Assembly: GCF_000468115.1 (NCBI RefSeq)
Contig: NZ_AVQI01000082.1
Location: forward strand, 18,863 to 82,862
Length of the DNA: 64,000 nt
Source: Treponema socranskii subsp. socranskii VPI DR56BR1116 = ATCC 35536
Lineage (GTDB): Bacteria > Spirochaetota > Spirochaetia > Treponematales > Treponemataceae
Direction: 5' to 3'
Both the position numbers and the translations under genes were made by a program. Shown one piece after another: positions 1 to 8,031 of the stretch (position 1 is its first letter; each line of letters starts with the position of its first letter). The notes beneath the pieces are model-generated. The model saw only the letters and a list, made by a program, of their open reading frames with translations, made no database searches and was not told where the DNA came from.

Positions 1-831
1 ATCGCAATCGTCGCCTCTGTCGTGCGCCCAAGCAAAATAAATACGGCGTCCTTCATCGTTTGCCATGGACTTCGCGGCATAGAAGCGTCTGCCGCCTATT
101 CCGTCGGATTTCGGGGTTCTCCACGGGCCGAAAGGCGAACTTGAAACTCTGTAAATGGTATTTACGTATTCCGAAAACCTTGAATAAGATAAATACCAAT
201 TTGAACCGATTTTATACATTTCGGGGCATTCGGGACAGTTGGTGTTCCCCGGATAATAAAGAACACGTGAATATGTCCATTTATCCAAGTCCGGGGAAGT
301 ATACAATACAACACATCCTCTTCTGGTAATCGCATTGCCTTTAAGCCTTGCAGACAAGATCATCCAATAGGCATTCTCTTCATCATTGTAAAATACGTAA
401 GGATCTCTCCAGTCCAAAGCTTCAAAAAGATCTTCATTAGGTAACAGTATGGGGTTCTTTTTATCTTTTTCCCATGTGATGCTGTCTTTGCTGTATGCAT
501 GGCATATAGTTTGCTGATATTTTGCTTTAATATTGTATCCGGTATAAAACGCATGGAACATTCCGTTACCGAAAACGACGGAACCCGTCCAAACACCTGA
601 AGAATCCGCATCATCGTTTGTGCCCGGATGTATGGCTACGGGTAATTCTTCCCAGTGAAGCAGATCTTTTGAAATTGTGTGGCACCATGAGGTTCTAAGT
701 CGATCGGGATATACTGTAGTGCCTTGGGGCGGGGTAAGTGAGAAGATATGATATGTGCCGTCATAAAAAAAAGGGATTGCATCGCCTGTTGACGGGCAGT
801 GTTTTGTATGTCTGAATAATTTTGATGTCAT
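1..831 (-). CDS. Glycoside hydrolase family 32 protein (beta-fructosidase-like), 3' end cut by window edge
   Basis: This reading frame of 277 codons stays open to base 1, so the C-terminus is missing. It starts at an ATG preceded by AAGGAGG on the minus strand. Family signatures of GH32 (levanases, inulinases, invertases) are visible: an N-terminal GDAIPFFYDGTYHIF block carrying the putative nucleophile Asp17, SKDLLHWEELPVA, SGVWTGS, WRDP at residues 141-144 (the transition-state Asp) and ECP at 201-203 (the acid/base Glu). No signal peptide is seen, so it probably acts in the cytoplasm on imported fructo-oligosaccharides. It is the last visible gene of the leftward transporter operon, which makes a beta-fructoside the likely transported sugar. 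The Asp block departs from the usual WMNDPNG, so exact substrate is uncertain. Confidence 0.85.
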   Translation of the reverse strand, partial: MTSKLFRHTKHCPSTGDAIPFFYDGTYHIFSLTPPQGTTVYPDRLRTSWCHTISKDLLHWEELPVAIHPGTNDDADSSGVWTGSVVFGNGMFHAFYTGYNIKAKYQQTICHAYSKDSITWEKDKKNPILLPNEDLFEALDWRDPYVFYNDEENAYWMILSARLKGNAITRRGCVVLYTSPDLDKWTYSRVLYYPGNTNCPECPEMYKIGSNWYLSYSRFSEYVNTIYRVSSSPFGPWRTPKSDGIGGRRFYAAKSMANDEGRRIYFAWAHDRGDDCD

Positions 832-960
832 TTTTATCCTCCTTAAAAATTCGACAGACTAACAAAATATCGATTTTATAAGATGTTGAATCAGTGCGCT
901 TTTTGTGCACGGTTTAAGTTTAAACTGAACGGCGTTATTTCGGACGTTCAATTTAAACGT

Positions 961-1965
961 TCATTTATTCTTTTTAATAAAAGAACGCAATATGCCGTTG
1001 CCGCCCTTTTGAGTGTCTATCAGGATTGCGATCAAGATGATTATACCCTTTACTATCAATTGCCAAAAAGAGCTTACTCCCAGTAAGTTTAAACCGTTTG
1101 AAATGATACCGATGACCATCGCTCCTATTACGGTTCCGCTTAGAAGACCTTTGCCGCCCGACATGGAAATTCCACCGAGTACGCAGGCGGCGATGGCGTC
1201 AAGTTCATAGCCGCTTCCTACCGAAGGCTGTCCCGAATACATTCTGCTTGAAAGGACTATTCCCGCAAAAGCGGATAAAAATCCGCTGATGGTATATATC
1301 AGCACTTCAACTTTGAAGATAGGTACGCCGCTTAATCTGGCAGATTCTCTATTGCCGCCGATCGCATATATGTAGGCGCCGAATTTGGTTTTATTCAGCA
1401 AAAACGAAAATATAATTATAAGGATTAGCATGTAGACAATCGGCAACGGAATGACATTGAACAAATAGCCGGTCCCTATGTTAACGAAAAAAGATTCCTG
1501 AATTCGGGTTGATCTTCCGCCGCTGTATACATAAGCAACGCCGTTTGTAATATTCATCATAGCCATGGTTACAATAAAAGCGGGAACATTGAATTTGGCA
1601 ATAAACAAACCCGATAAGAATCCCGTAGCCGTGCCTATGAGCAGCCCCAAAATAATAGCCGCCCATATAGGCATACCCTGGGTGACTATAAAGCCTACGG
1701 TCAAGGTTCCCGTCATCGCAACGATCTTCCCAACTGAAAGATCAATGCCGCCAAGGATAATTACCAACGACATTCCGATTGCGATATACATATTGATGGA
1801 AATTTGTCTTAGAACGGACAAAATATTATTTGCGGTAAAAAATTTATCCGTAAGAAACGTTAATAAGATACATAAAAAAAGCAGAACAACCAATATGCCT
1901 GCGTTATTTTTTAATGTTGCAAACATACCGCGGTTTTTTACTTTTATGATTGTTTTATTGTTCAT
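961..1965 (-). CDS. Sugar ABC transporter permease (RbsC/BPD_transp_2 family)
   Basis: A 334-residue integral membrane protein with about eight to ten hydrophobic segments and the family loop near the C-terminus (YELDAIAACVLGGISMSGGKG) typical of ribose/xylose/fructose-type permeases. I chose the ATG at 1965 because it lies six bases after AGGAGG; a longer reading frame upstream runs into the preceding ATPase gene and an ATG at 1971 would sit directly on the ribosome binding site. The stop of the ATPase gene and this start are two bases apart, so the two are translationally coupled. It forms the membrane channel for the binding protein and ATPase encoded just upstream on the same strand. Substrate specificity cannot be read from the permease; the adjacent GH32 gene suggests a fructose-containing sugar. 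Confidence 0.9.
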   Translation of the reverse strand: MNNKTIIKVKNRGMFATLKNNAGILVVLLFLCILLTFLTDKFFTANNILSVLRQISINMYIAIGMSLVIILGGIDLSVGKIVAMTGTLTVGFIVTQGMPIWAAIILGLLIGTATGFLSGLFIAKFNVPAFIVTMAMMNITNGVAYVYSGGRSTRIQESFFVNIGTGYLFNVIPLPIVYMLILIIIFSFLLNKTKFGAYIYAIGGNRESARLSGVPIFKVEVLIYTISGFLSAFAGIVLSSRMYSGQPSVGSGYELDAIAACVLGGISMSGGKGLLSGTVIGAMVIGIISNGLNLLGVSSFWQLIVKGIIILIAILIDTQKGGNGILRSFIKKNK

Positions 1966-1967
1966 TA

Positions 1968-3461
1968 TCATCCTCCTGCCGCATATTTCATGATTAATTC
2001 CTGCGATAATTCGTTTTTTGTGAGTTGCTTTACCAATCGGCCTCTTTTCATTACACAGACGGAATCGCACATATTAATCACCTCCGGCAGATCGCTGGAG
2101 ATCAGTATTATTGCCAGTCCGGCTTTTGAAAGTTCATTAATTATTGAATAAATTTCAAATTTGGCGCCCACGTCTACACCCCGCGTAGGTTCATCCAAGA
2201 TTAATAAGCTGGGATCGGTAGATAACCATTTGGCTATGACAACTTTTTGCTGGTTGCCTCCGGAAAGATTTATAACGTCGGTATCGTAAGATGATGCCTT
2301 TATCTTAAAGTTATCCGCGTAGTAGTGAATCAGTTTATTCTTCTTTGCAGTGTCTATGGCAAATCCGCGCATGATCCGATCAAGAGACGCAAGTACCATA
2401 TTAAAGCCTACCGAATTGCTCAAAACCAATCCTTGTTTTTTTCTGTCTTCAGGAACAAATCCGATTCCTTTTTTAATAGCTTGAGAAGATTTTTTAAAAT
2501 AAACGCTTTCACCGTTTAAATATACCTGTCCCTGCGTGCGATGAGGCGTGTTTGCAAAGATGCTCATCATAAGTTCGCTCCGTCCGGCCCCTATAAGGCC
2601 TGCAAAGCCGAGGATTTCTCCTTTATGAACTTTGAAAGTTATATCCTTAAAGGATTCACTCGAAAGCCCTTGTACGTCTAAAACAGTTTGAGTGTTTTTA
2701 AATGAAATTCCGGTACGAAAATCATATTTCTCTAAAGCGCGTCCTACCATCATGGATACAAGTTCATCCGTATCGGTTTTTTGAGTAAACTTTGTACCGA
2801 CAAAGTGTCCGTCTCTTATAACGGTGATCCTGTCGGAAATTTGGAATAATTCTTCCATTCTGTGAGAAATATAGATGATGCTTACTTCTTGTTTTTTTAA
2901 ACGCTCGATCGTCCGGAAAAGAGTATTTACATCTTCTTTTCCTATTGAGGAGGTAGGTTCGTCCATGACAAGTATTTTGGCATTAAATGAGATGGCCTTA
3001 ACTATTTCAACCATCTGCTGTTGTGCTATTGTCAATTCTTCAACTCTCCGTGTGACGTCAAGATCCACCCCGAGAGAGTTTAACTTGTCCTTCGCTTCAA
3101 GGATCATTGCCTTTTCGTCAAGAATTCCCGTTTTTTTTGTTATCTCCCGTCCAAGAAAAATATTTCTGTAAACCGGTATGGAAGGAACCAGCATTATTTC
3201 CTGATGGATTATTCCTATGCCGTATTCTCGGGCGGTATGTACATTTTTAATTTCAACAGGAGCTCCGTTTAAACTTATCGATCCCGAATCCGGTCTATAT
3301 ATGCCTCCGAGCACTTTTATTAGAGTAGATTTTCCTGCACCGTTTTCGCCAAGCAGAGCGTGTACTTCTCCTCTTTCCAGTGAAAAATCTATTCCGTTGA
3401 GCGCATAAACGCCTGAAAATGATTTTGATATGTTTTTCATTTCCAGAATCGGACCATTCAT
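1968..3461 (-). CDS. Sugar ABC transporter ATP-binding protein (RbsA type, two NBDs)
   Basis: A 497-residue ATPase with two fused nucleotide-binding domains, the normal length for RbsA/MglA/XylG proteins. The first domain has Walker A GENGAGKST near residue 40 and Walker B VMDEPTS; the second half has the degenerate GLIGAGRSE and a complete LSGGNQQK signature followed by LILDEPTRGVDVGAK. This asymmetry is usual in the family. It powers import with the permease downstream. Start ATG at 3461 follows AAGGGT. A stem-loop separates it from the binding-protein gene, probably making its expression lower than that of the binding protein. Confidence 0.93.
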   Translation of the reverse strand: MNGPILEMKNISKSFSGVYALNGIDFSLERGEVHALLGENGAGKSTLIKVLGGIYRPDSGSISLNGAPVEIKNVHTAREYGIGIIHQEIMLVPSIPVYRNIFLGREITKKTGILDEKAMILEAKDKLNSLGVDLDVTRRVEELTIAQQQMVEIVKAISFNAKILVMDEPTSSIGKEDVNTLFRTIERLKKQEVSIIYISHRMEELFQISDRITVIRDGHFVGTKFTQKTDTDELVSMMVGRALEKYDFRTGISFKNTQTVLDVQGLSSESFKDITFKVHKGEILGFAGLIGAGRSELMMSIFANTPHRTQGQVYLNGESVYFKKSSQAIKKGIGFVPEDRKKQGLVLSNSVGFNMVLASLDRIMRGFAIDTAKKNKLIHYYADNFKIKASSYDTDVINLSGGNQQKVVIAKWLSTDPSLLILDEPTRGVDVGAKFEIYSIINELSKAGLAIILISSDLPEVINMCDSVCVMKRGRLVKQLTKNELSQELIMKYAAGG

Positions 3462-3483
3462 AATATTACCCTTGAAAACATGT

Positions 3484-3516
3484 AAAACGAAGGAAAGGAA
3501 TGCTTTCCTTCGTTTT
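3484..3516 (-). terminator. Stem-loop between binding-protein and ATPase genes (likely partial terminator / mRNA stabiliser)
   Basis: A perfect 14-bp inverted repeat (AAAACGAAGGAAAG and its complement) with a 5-base loop lies in the short gap between the binding-protein stop and the ATPase start. The T stretch after it on the minus strand is short, so it is more likely to attenuate transcription or protect the 3' end of the upstream message than to end transcription. Similar hairpins follow the binding-protein genes at 25554, 31323 and 51120. Confidence 0.65.
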
Positions 3517-3531
3517 GGTTATTATTGAAAA

Positions 3532-4479
3532 TTACTGCCAGTCGTTGAGTGTTTTTTTAGCTTCGTCTATGGAAACCAAGTGGGAAGCAAGATAAACGGA
3601 ATTTTTGATCTGCTTGCCGCTTAGCACATCAAGTCCTTGCTGGAATGCGTATTTTACGATTTCTATAGGTACCTGTGCGGCTACGGCTGCAAATTCTCCG
3701 TCCAGCAGAGCTTTTTTTCCGCTGGGAGAAGCATCTATGCTGTATACTTTTATTTTACCGCTTTTATTTGCAGCTTTTACCGCTGCAGCAGCTCCTAAAG
3801 CCGACGGATCGTTTATGCAGAAAAAGGCCTTTAGGTCGGGGTTAGCCGTAATGATATCTTCGGCGAGTTTTAAAGATGCGTCCAAAGCCGCTTTTCCGTC
3901 CTGCTGCGCCGTTATGTTGAATTTACTCTTATTGGATCCAAGTCCGTTTAAAAATCCGTTTACGCGATCTACACAGCTTTCGTTTGACGGAAAATCCAGA
4001 ATTGCAATTTGTCCGCCGGAAGGAAAGTCCTTGACCATCTGTTGCCCGACAAGCTGCCCGGCCATATAACAATCCGTTGCTACAACCGATAAAACCAAGC
4101 CCAAATCCGCCTTTCCTACGGATGTATCGACATTGATTACGGGAACACCCGCATTTTTAAGCTCGATAAGTCCTGCAGTAATACCGTTTGAATCCACCGG
4201 AATTACGAATACCATGTCATAGCCTTGAGTCGCAACATCCGATAGTTGATTCAGCTGTTTATTCAGATCGTAGTCCGGATCCAGACAAGTATATTCAATA
4301 TTTTTTTCGGCACAAAGTTTTTTAAAAGTGTCGTTCATTGTACTCTGAAATGTGTTGTTCTGCGTGTTCGGCAAAAAAGCAAATCTAAGAGATTTCGATT
4401 TTTTCTCATTTTCTCCTCCGGCAAACATTGCCATAGAAACAATACACAGCGATAAAATTATGCTGACTGTTTTTTTCAT
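3532..4479 (-). CDS. Sugar ABC transporter substrate-binding protein (RbsB/periplasmic binding protein type 1)
   Basis: A 315-residue secreted protein. It begins MKKTVSIILSLCIVSMAMFAGG, a signal peptide likely cleaved near residue 20, and then shows the type I sugar-binding fold: ATQGYDMVFVIPVDSNGIT, NAGVPVINVDTSV, and a C-terminal hinge around FFCINDPSALGAAAAV. It captures the sugar in the periplasm and hands it to the permease. It is the first gene of the leftward operon (binding protein, ATPase, permease, GH32). A TTGACA-N17-TAATAT promoter and a TTTACGTAAA palindrome lie just upstream, so the divergent LacI-type regulator probably represses it. The exact sugar is inferred from the GH32 gene only. 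Confidence 0.9.
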   Translation of the reverse strand: MKKTVSIILSLCIVSMAMFAGGENEKKSKSLRFAFLPNTQNNTFQSTMNDTFKKLCAEKNIEYTCLDPDYDLNKQLNQLSDVATQGYDMVFVIPVDSNGITAGLIELKNAGVPVINVDTSVGKADLGLVLSVVATDCYMAGQLVGQQMVKDFPSGGQIAILDFPSNESCVDRVNGFLNGLGSNKSKFNITAQQDGKAALDASLKLAEDIITANPDLKAFFCINDPSALGAAAAVKAANKSGKIKVYSIDASPSGKKALLDGEFAAVAAQVPIEIVKYAFQQGLDVLSGKQIKNSVYLASHLVSIDEAKKTLNDWQ

Positions 4480-4518
4480 ATTACATCATCCTTGTTTGAC
4501 GGAATACGCCCGCCCTTG

Positions 4519-4530
4519 TTTTACGTAAAT
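4519..4530. promoter_or_regulatory. Palindromic operator TTTACGTAAA, site 1
   Basis: The first of three copies of the self-complementary core TTTACGTAAA in the 302-base divergent intergenic region. It lies over the -10/+1 region of the leftward operon promoter. The same TTACGTAA core is the centre of the rbs palindrome at 55989, next to the other LacI-type regulator. LacI-family proteins bind such symmetric sites with a central CpG; assignment to the neighbouring regulator is inference. Confidence 0.6.
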
Positions 4531-4557
4531 ATTAACACGATACAAAGTATATGTCAA
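4529..4557 (-). promoter_or_regulatory. Sigma-70-type promoter of the binding-protein operon
   Basis: On the minus strand TTGACA (4557-4552) is followed after 17 bases by TAATAT (4534-4529). The -10 element abuts and partly overlaps the palindrome at 4519-4530, so a repressor bound there would block RNA polymerase. Confidence 0.65.
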
Positions 4558-4600
4558 CAAATTTATTTTAATATTTATTTTACATAGACTTTTTCTTTAA

Positions 4601-4612
4601 TTTTACGTAAAA
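4601..4612. promoter_or_regulatory. Palindromic operator TTTTACGTAAAA, site 2
   Basis: A perfect 12-bp palindrome in the middle of the divergent region, about 80 bases from site 1 and 155 from site 3. A weaker relative (TTTTACATAG) lies near 4578. Multiple spaced copies would fit looping by a LacI-type tetramer or two dimers. Confidence 0.6.
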
Positions 4613-4755
4613 TATTGTAAAGTGCAAATAATCTGTATAACTTTGTACATTATAATAGAAAAACCTGTAAAAAATATCAGGCTGTTTCTTTTTACACGGA
4701 CACAGAAGCTTTTATCCTTGTTATTCTCTGTGTTTTATGCAATCATATATTATTA

Positions 4756-4767
4756 TTTTACGTAAAA
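4756..4767. promoter_or_regulatory. Palindromic operator TTTTACGTAAAA, site 3
   Basis: A perfect 12-bp palindrome, identical to site 2, ending 14 bases before the start codon of the regulator. It overlaps the region where the ribosome binding site and transcript start of the regulator should be, which points to autoregulation. Confidence 0.6.
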
Positions 4768-4781
4768 TTTGAGGAATACCG

Positions 4782-6806
4782 ATGGCAAATAATAAAAAAG
4801 TTACCTTACAGGATGTAGCTGAAAGAGCGGGGGTATCGATTGCAACCGTCTCTCATGCAATAAATCATACAAGGTTTGTCGCCGAGAACTTGAATGAAAA
4901 AGTATTTAAGGCTATTGCAGAGCTGGGGTATGTCACTGACAACATAAAAGATACCGGTTTGAAAAAGCGAAACAAATGTTCCGTGATCTGCCTATTATTA
5001 CCCAATCTTTCCGGTACCGTAAATCTTCAAATTGCCACTATGCTGGGAATCTATTTCATGTCACATAATTACCGCTTTATCGTGGAGATTACGAGTAATA
5101 ACATATCGCAAGAAAAAGACATACTTACTTCTTTAGCTGCCGATAAAACTATTGCAGGCATATTTATTATACCTACTACAAATAACATTGCAAATTATAA
5201 ACGTTTAATAAAAATAAACAAACCCATAGTTTTTTTGGACGGAAAACTTAACTCTAAAAACATATATCAAATAATTTCCGATTATAAAAAGGCCGTCTAC
5301 CTTAGTACACAGCAGCTTTTAATCTGCAAACATCATGACATTGCTCTTATTGTTTTAGAAAATGACCCATCGAGGGCTTCAGAACAGCTTGAAGGGTACA
5401 GAGAAGCCGTGGCAGAGCACAATGTTTTCTTTAGAGATTCTTTGGTCCTTACCGTTGACTCTAAGCAGTCTATGGAAAATCAAGAGCATAAGATCAGAAC
5501 GTTTTTAGAAGACATAAAATCTACAGCCTGCATAACATGCGGAAACAATCTTACCTTGTCGTTAATTAAAGTCCTTCAAATACTTGGTTTGGATTGCCCT
5601 GAAGACATATCCGTTATCGGATACGGAGATTCTCCTTGGAGTGAATTGTACTCTCCCCCGTTGACTGTATTAAAACAGAATGTTTCAAAAATTATAGAAA
5701 GTTCGAATGTCCTTATGATGAAACTTTTACAAGGTGAAAGACCCGAAACAAAGAAGATTGTCATACCGATTGAAATTATACAAGGTAAATCTATACAGAT
5801 GATCAGCATGGGGCCATTTGGAGAAAAAGCAACCGCACCCGAAGAATTGGAATTAACGCAAAGGGAAAAAGAAATTATCAGAAATAAAAAACCCAAGGTC
5901 GCGATTTCTCTTCATTACGGAGGAACCGCATGGGCAAGATTGCACGAACAAGGGATCAGAGAAACCCTGGGAAATCTTGGAATTTCGGTAATATCCGTTA
6001 TGGATGCGGATTTCGATCCTAAACTGCAACTTGCACAGCTGGATGCGATTAGATTGCAAAAACCCGACGCTCTGATCGCAATACCTACCGATGATAATCT
6101 TACGTCTCTTAAATTTACGGAATTGTCAAAACAGATGAAACTTATTTTTTTAAGCAACGTTCCCGCCGGTTTTAATGCCGACGCCTATGTTTCATGTGTT
6201 TCGGTAAATGAAAACGAAAACGGAAGGAATGTCGGAACACTGCTTGGCGAATATTACAAAAAAAGGGAACATGTGACGGTGGGCTTTCTTGTCCATGGAA
6301 TACCTTTTTACGGAACACAGATAAGAGATTCTACAGCGGAGAAACTTGTCAGAGAGTATTATACTAATGTAAATATTTTTGCATGTGAAAAATTTATCTC
6401 GATTTCAAACGCATACAAAACCTGCTATGACTTGGTTAACTCATGCCCTGAAATCGAGGGTTTATATATTTCATGGGATCAGCCTGCGCTTGAAGCGATT
6501 CGTGCTCTTACCGATTTAAAAAGATTGGATATTGCCGTGTTCACATGTGATCTTGATCATGATATTTCAATGAATATGTTGCGCCAAAAAATGGTAAAAG
6601 GTTTAAGCACTCAGCGCCCGTATGAACAAGGAGTCGCAGCTGCAATGGCTGTTGCAAAATCCTTGGTTTCAAATAAAAAAATTAAATACATCGGCGTTGA
6701 TCCGTATGTTGTAAAACCCAAACAGCTTATAAAAGCATGGAAAGATATCATGCATGAAAAGTTACCGTCCGATTTGGAAAAAGAACTAAAGAATAATTTT
6801 TTATAA
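4782..6806 (+). CDS. LacI-type transcriptional regulator with two tandem periplasmic-binding-like sensor domains
   Basis: At 674 residues this is about twice the usual 330-350 of LacI-family proteins. Residues 5-55 form the LacI helix-turn-helix (VTLQDVAERAGVSIATVSHAIN). A first type I binding-protein-like domain follows at about 65-345 (ITCGNNLTLSLIKVL, SVIGYGDSPWSELYSPPLTVLKQ). After a charged linker, a second one occupies about 365-670 and resembles RbsB-type proteins (KPDALIAIPTDD, EGLYISWDQPALEAI, CDLDHDISMNML). Both are without signal peptide. It is divergent from the sugar operon and three identical palindromes lie between them, so it very likely controls that operon and itself. Whether the second domain senses a second ligand is unknown. 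Confidence 0.88.
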   Translation: MANNKKVTLQDVAERAGVSIATVSHAINHTRFVAENLNEKVFKAIAELGYVTDNIKDTGLKKRNKCSVICLLLPNLSGTVNLQIATMLGIYFMSHNYRFIVEITSNNISQEKDILTSLAADKTIAGIFIIPTTNNIANYKRLIKINKPIVFLDGKLNSKNIYQIISDYKKAVYLSTQQLLICKHHDIALIVLENDPSRASEQLEGYREAVAEHNVFFRDSLVLTVDSKQSMENQEHKIRTFLEDIKSTACITCGNNLTLSLIKVLQILGLDCPEDISVIGYGDSPWSELYSPPLTVLKQNVSKIIESSNVLMMKLLQGERPETKKIVIPIEIIQGKSIQMISMGPFGEKATAPEELELTQREKEIIRNKKPKVAISLHYGGTAWARLHEQGIRETLGNLGISVISVMDADFDPKLQLAQLDAIRLQKPDALIAIPTDDNLTSLKFTELSKQMKLIFLSNVPAGFNADAYVSCVSVNENENGRNVGTLLGEYYKKREHVTVGFLVHGIPFYGTQIRDSTAEKLVREYYTNVNIFACEKFISISNAYKTCYDLVNSCPEIEGLYISWDQPALEAIRALTDLKRLDIAVFTCDLDHDISMNMLRQKMVKGLSTQRPYEQGVAAAMAVAKSLVSNKKIKYIGVDPYVVKPKQLIKAWKDIMHEKLPSDLEKELKNNFL

Positions 6807-7504
6807 AAAAACTATACGGGCACCGCAAAATAAAAAAATAATGGGGGCATGATAAAATCGTAAGAGACTGAATGGGAACTTCGCAACGAAGTTTCCAGCG
6901 GAATGGAACACACTACCGATTAGACTTTCCGCTGAAGCAAAACGGAGGTCATCACGACAGTTTACCGTGCATGTAAGAGTTGAGGACAAGATTGAAAATT
7001 TGTCTGAAATCAAGCAGTACCCGACAACAGCATCCGGTTATACGAAGTTTTTTGAAAGAATTGCCGGGTACAAGGCGGCGGACTTTGCAGTGAAAATCGG
7101 AAACGAATCGACGAAGAAAACCGACAAGCATGGGGCTTGATGATGAGCTTAGAAGCTTACAAAGTAAAAAAAAGGCGCCAGAAAGGTCTTCACAGTCTCA
7201 AAAAACTATGCAAAACAAAGCAAAAGTCATGTCTACGGAACGCGCTACGAGTAAGGCTAGTATCTTCCATCGATTGCGGAACTGTTCCAGATATGGAAAA
7301 CAAAGAAACTGTGGATTCCGGCGATACGGTTAAAATAAAATTATACAAAGGTTTTTTCGGCGTTTCATGGTTCAAAACGGTAAATGCAAAATGAACAAAC
7401 TATAAGTCCTTTCGGACGGTCTTGACAATTATATATAGTTAATCTATTTAAAAAAAATCAAACTTTACTTTTTGTATTTTAACTTTGTTTTCTTCTTGAA
7501 AATG
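6807..7504. other. Long stretch without a convincing gene (decayed or foreign DNA)
   Basis: Between the LacI-type gene and the first cassette gene I see no convincing intact gene. It contains an imperfect hairpin at about 6874-6895, an open frame without a usable start codon (6856-7140), and a short overlapping frame of 85 codons at 7137-7394 (MMMSLEAYKVKKRRQK...) without ribosome binding site or recognisable family. A promoter-like TTGACA-N17-TATTTA lies at 7422-7450. No terminal inverted repeats or transposase motif were found. Confidence 0.4.
6856..7140 (+). pseudogene. Open frame without start codon, unrecognised
   Basis: About 94 codons are open between the TAA at 6853 and the TGA at 7138, with no ATG and no ribosome binding site. 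The product would include LPIRLSAEAKRRSSRQFTV and, further on, SEIKQYPTTASGYTKFFERI, a composition that looks like real protein rather than random frame. I recognise no family. It may be the tail of a gene whose front has been lost, or chance. GTG at 6967 is the only plausible start but lacks a Shine-Dalgarno sequence. Confidence 0.3.
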
Positions 7505-7532
7505 TTGACAAAATCAAAATAAATAGTATATT
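7505..7532 (+). promoter_or_regulatory. Promoter-like TTGACA-N16-TATATT ahead of the first cassette gene
   Basis: TTGACA (7505-7510) is followed after 16 bases by TATATT (7527-7532). It points into the toxin remnant and the 95-residue gene, and may drive the cassette genes downstream. Confidence 0.5.
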
Positions 7533-7648
7533 TAATTTATGAAGTTTACGGAAGAATTATTGTAATAGGAGTTGTGTTTGTAAAGAAAACACAGAAAACT
7601 CCAAACGAAACTATAAAACTTGCGGAGAAACGTTTGAAGGAGGTCTGA
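7523..7648 (+). pseudogene. Remnant of a HigB/Gp49-like toxin (C-terminal part)
   Basis: The frame that ends at the TGA 7646-7648 reads IYEVYGRIIVIGVVF followed by VKKTQKTPNETIKLAEKRLKEV. The end matches the typical C-terminus of phage-derived Gp49-like/HigB mRNA-interferase toxins (FVKKTQKTPxxEIxxAxKRLKE). Only about 40 codons remain after the last upstream stop and there is no proper start, so the N-terminal two thirds are gone. The stop is two bases before the next gene, the usual spacing of a toxin-antitoxin pair with the toxin first. The family call rests on motif recall, not a search. Confidence 0.5.
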
Positions 7649-7650
7649 TT

Positions 7651-7938
7651 ATGGAATATGTATATGTAAAAGATTCGGAAGGTTATGTTTTTAAGAAATT
7701 GGAATCAGAACTTTCTCATGATGAAAAAATTATTTCTGAAAAGGAATATTTGAAAAAGTCAGGTCTTGCAAATTATGCGAAAGAATTCGGACATGGCGGA
7801 GCAAGAAAAAATTCTGGAAGAAAACAGAAATTCGAATCTCCTTTGAAATTTCAAATTCGTGTAACACAGGAAGAAAAAGATTTTATTTCTTTTGCAAGAG
7901 AAAATCATTTGAATTATTCAGCTTTAATGCAGAAGTGA
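7651..7938 (+). CDS. Small cassette-borne protein with GGARKNSGRK motif, possible antitoxin or DNA-binding protein
   Basis: A 95-residue protein with a strong ribosome binding site (GAAGGAGG, seven bases before ATG). The N-terminal half is acidic (YVYVKDSEGYVFKKLESEL); residues about 49-60 carry GHGGARKNSGRK, a basic motif common at the start of small plasmid- and phage-borne DNA-binding proteins, followed by FQIRVTQEEKDFISFAREN, which resembles a ribbon-helix-helix-like strand-helix segment. The stop lies eight bases before the first attC-like site, as expected for an integron cassette. It follows a toxin remnant, so it may be the surviving antitoxin; no direct evidence supports that. Confidence 0.7.
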   Translation: MEYVYVKDSEGYVFKKLESELSHDEKIISEKEYLKKSGLANYAKEFGHGGARKNSGRKQKFESPLKFQIRVTQEEKDFISFARENHLNYSALMQK

Positions 7939-7945
7939 TATCACA

Positions 7946-8005
7946 TAACACCGTTTTCAAAGCCGGCAAACGGGACAAGCCGGTTTTCGGCTTAAAATTG
8001 TGTTA
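7946..8005 (+). repeat. attC-like recombination site 1 (integron cassette boundary)
   Basis: The fold has the architecture of an attC hairpin. TAACAC (7946-7951) pairs with GTGTTA (8000-8005) as the R box; a two-base unpaired spacer follows; TTTT/AAAA continues the stem; CA at 7958-7959 is extrahelical; AAGCCG (7960-7965) pairs with CGGCTT (7988-7993); a variable terminal segment closes it. It lies between two AT-rich genes transcribed in the same direction. The core GTTAG fits the start of the GTTRRRY consensus. Known attC sites share R boxes, spacer, L boxes and extrahelical bases. Confidence 0.6.
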
Positions 8006-8031
8006 GTTGAATTGTCGACACTTGGAGAAAA

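Noticed and set aside
360..614. A separate small minus-strand gene
   Set aside because: It lies in another frame within the GH32 gene, whose frame is open from 831 to the window edge with clear family motifs.
6807..7504. Possible insertion sequence
   Set aside because: No terminal inverted repeats, target duplication or transposase motif could be found; the inverted repeat near 6874-6895 is a small local hairpin.
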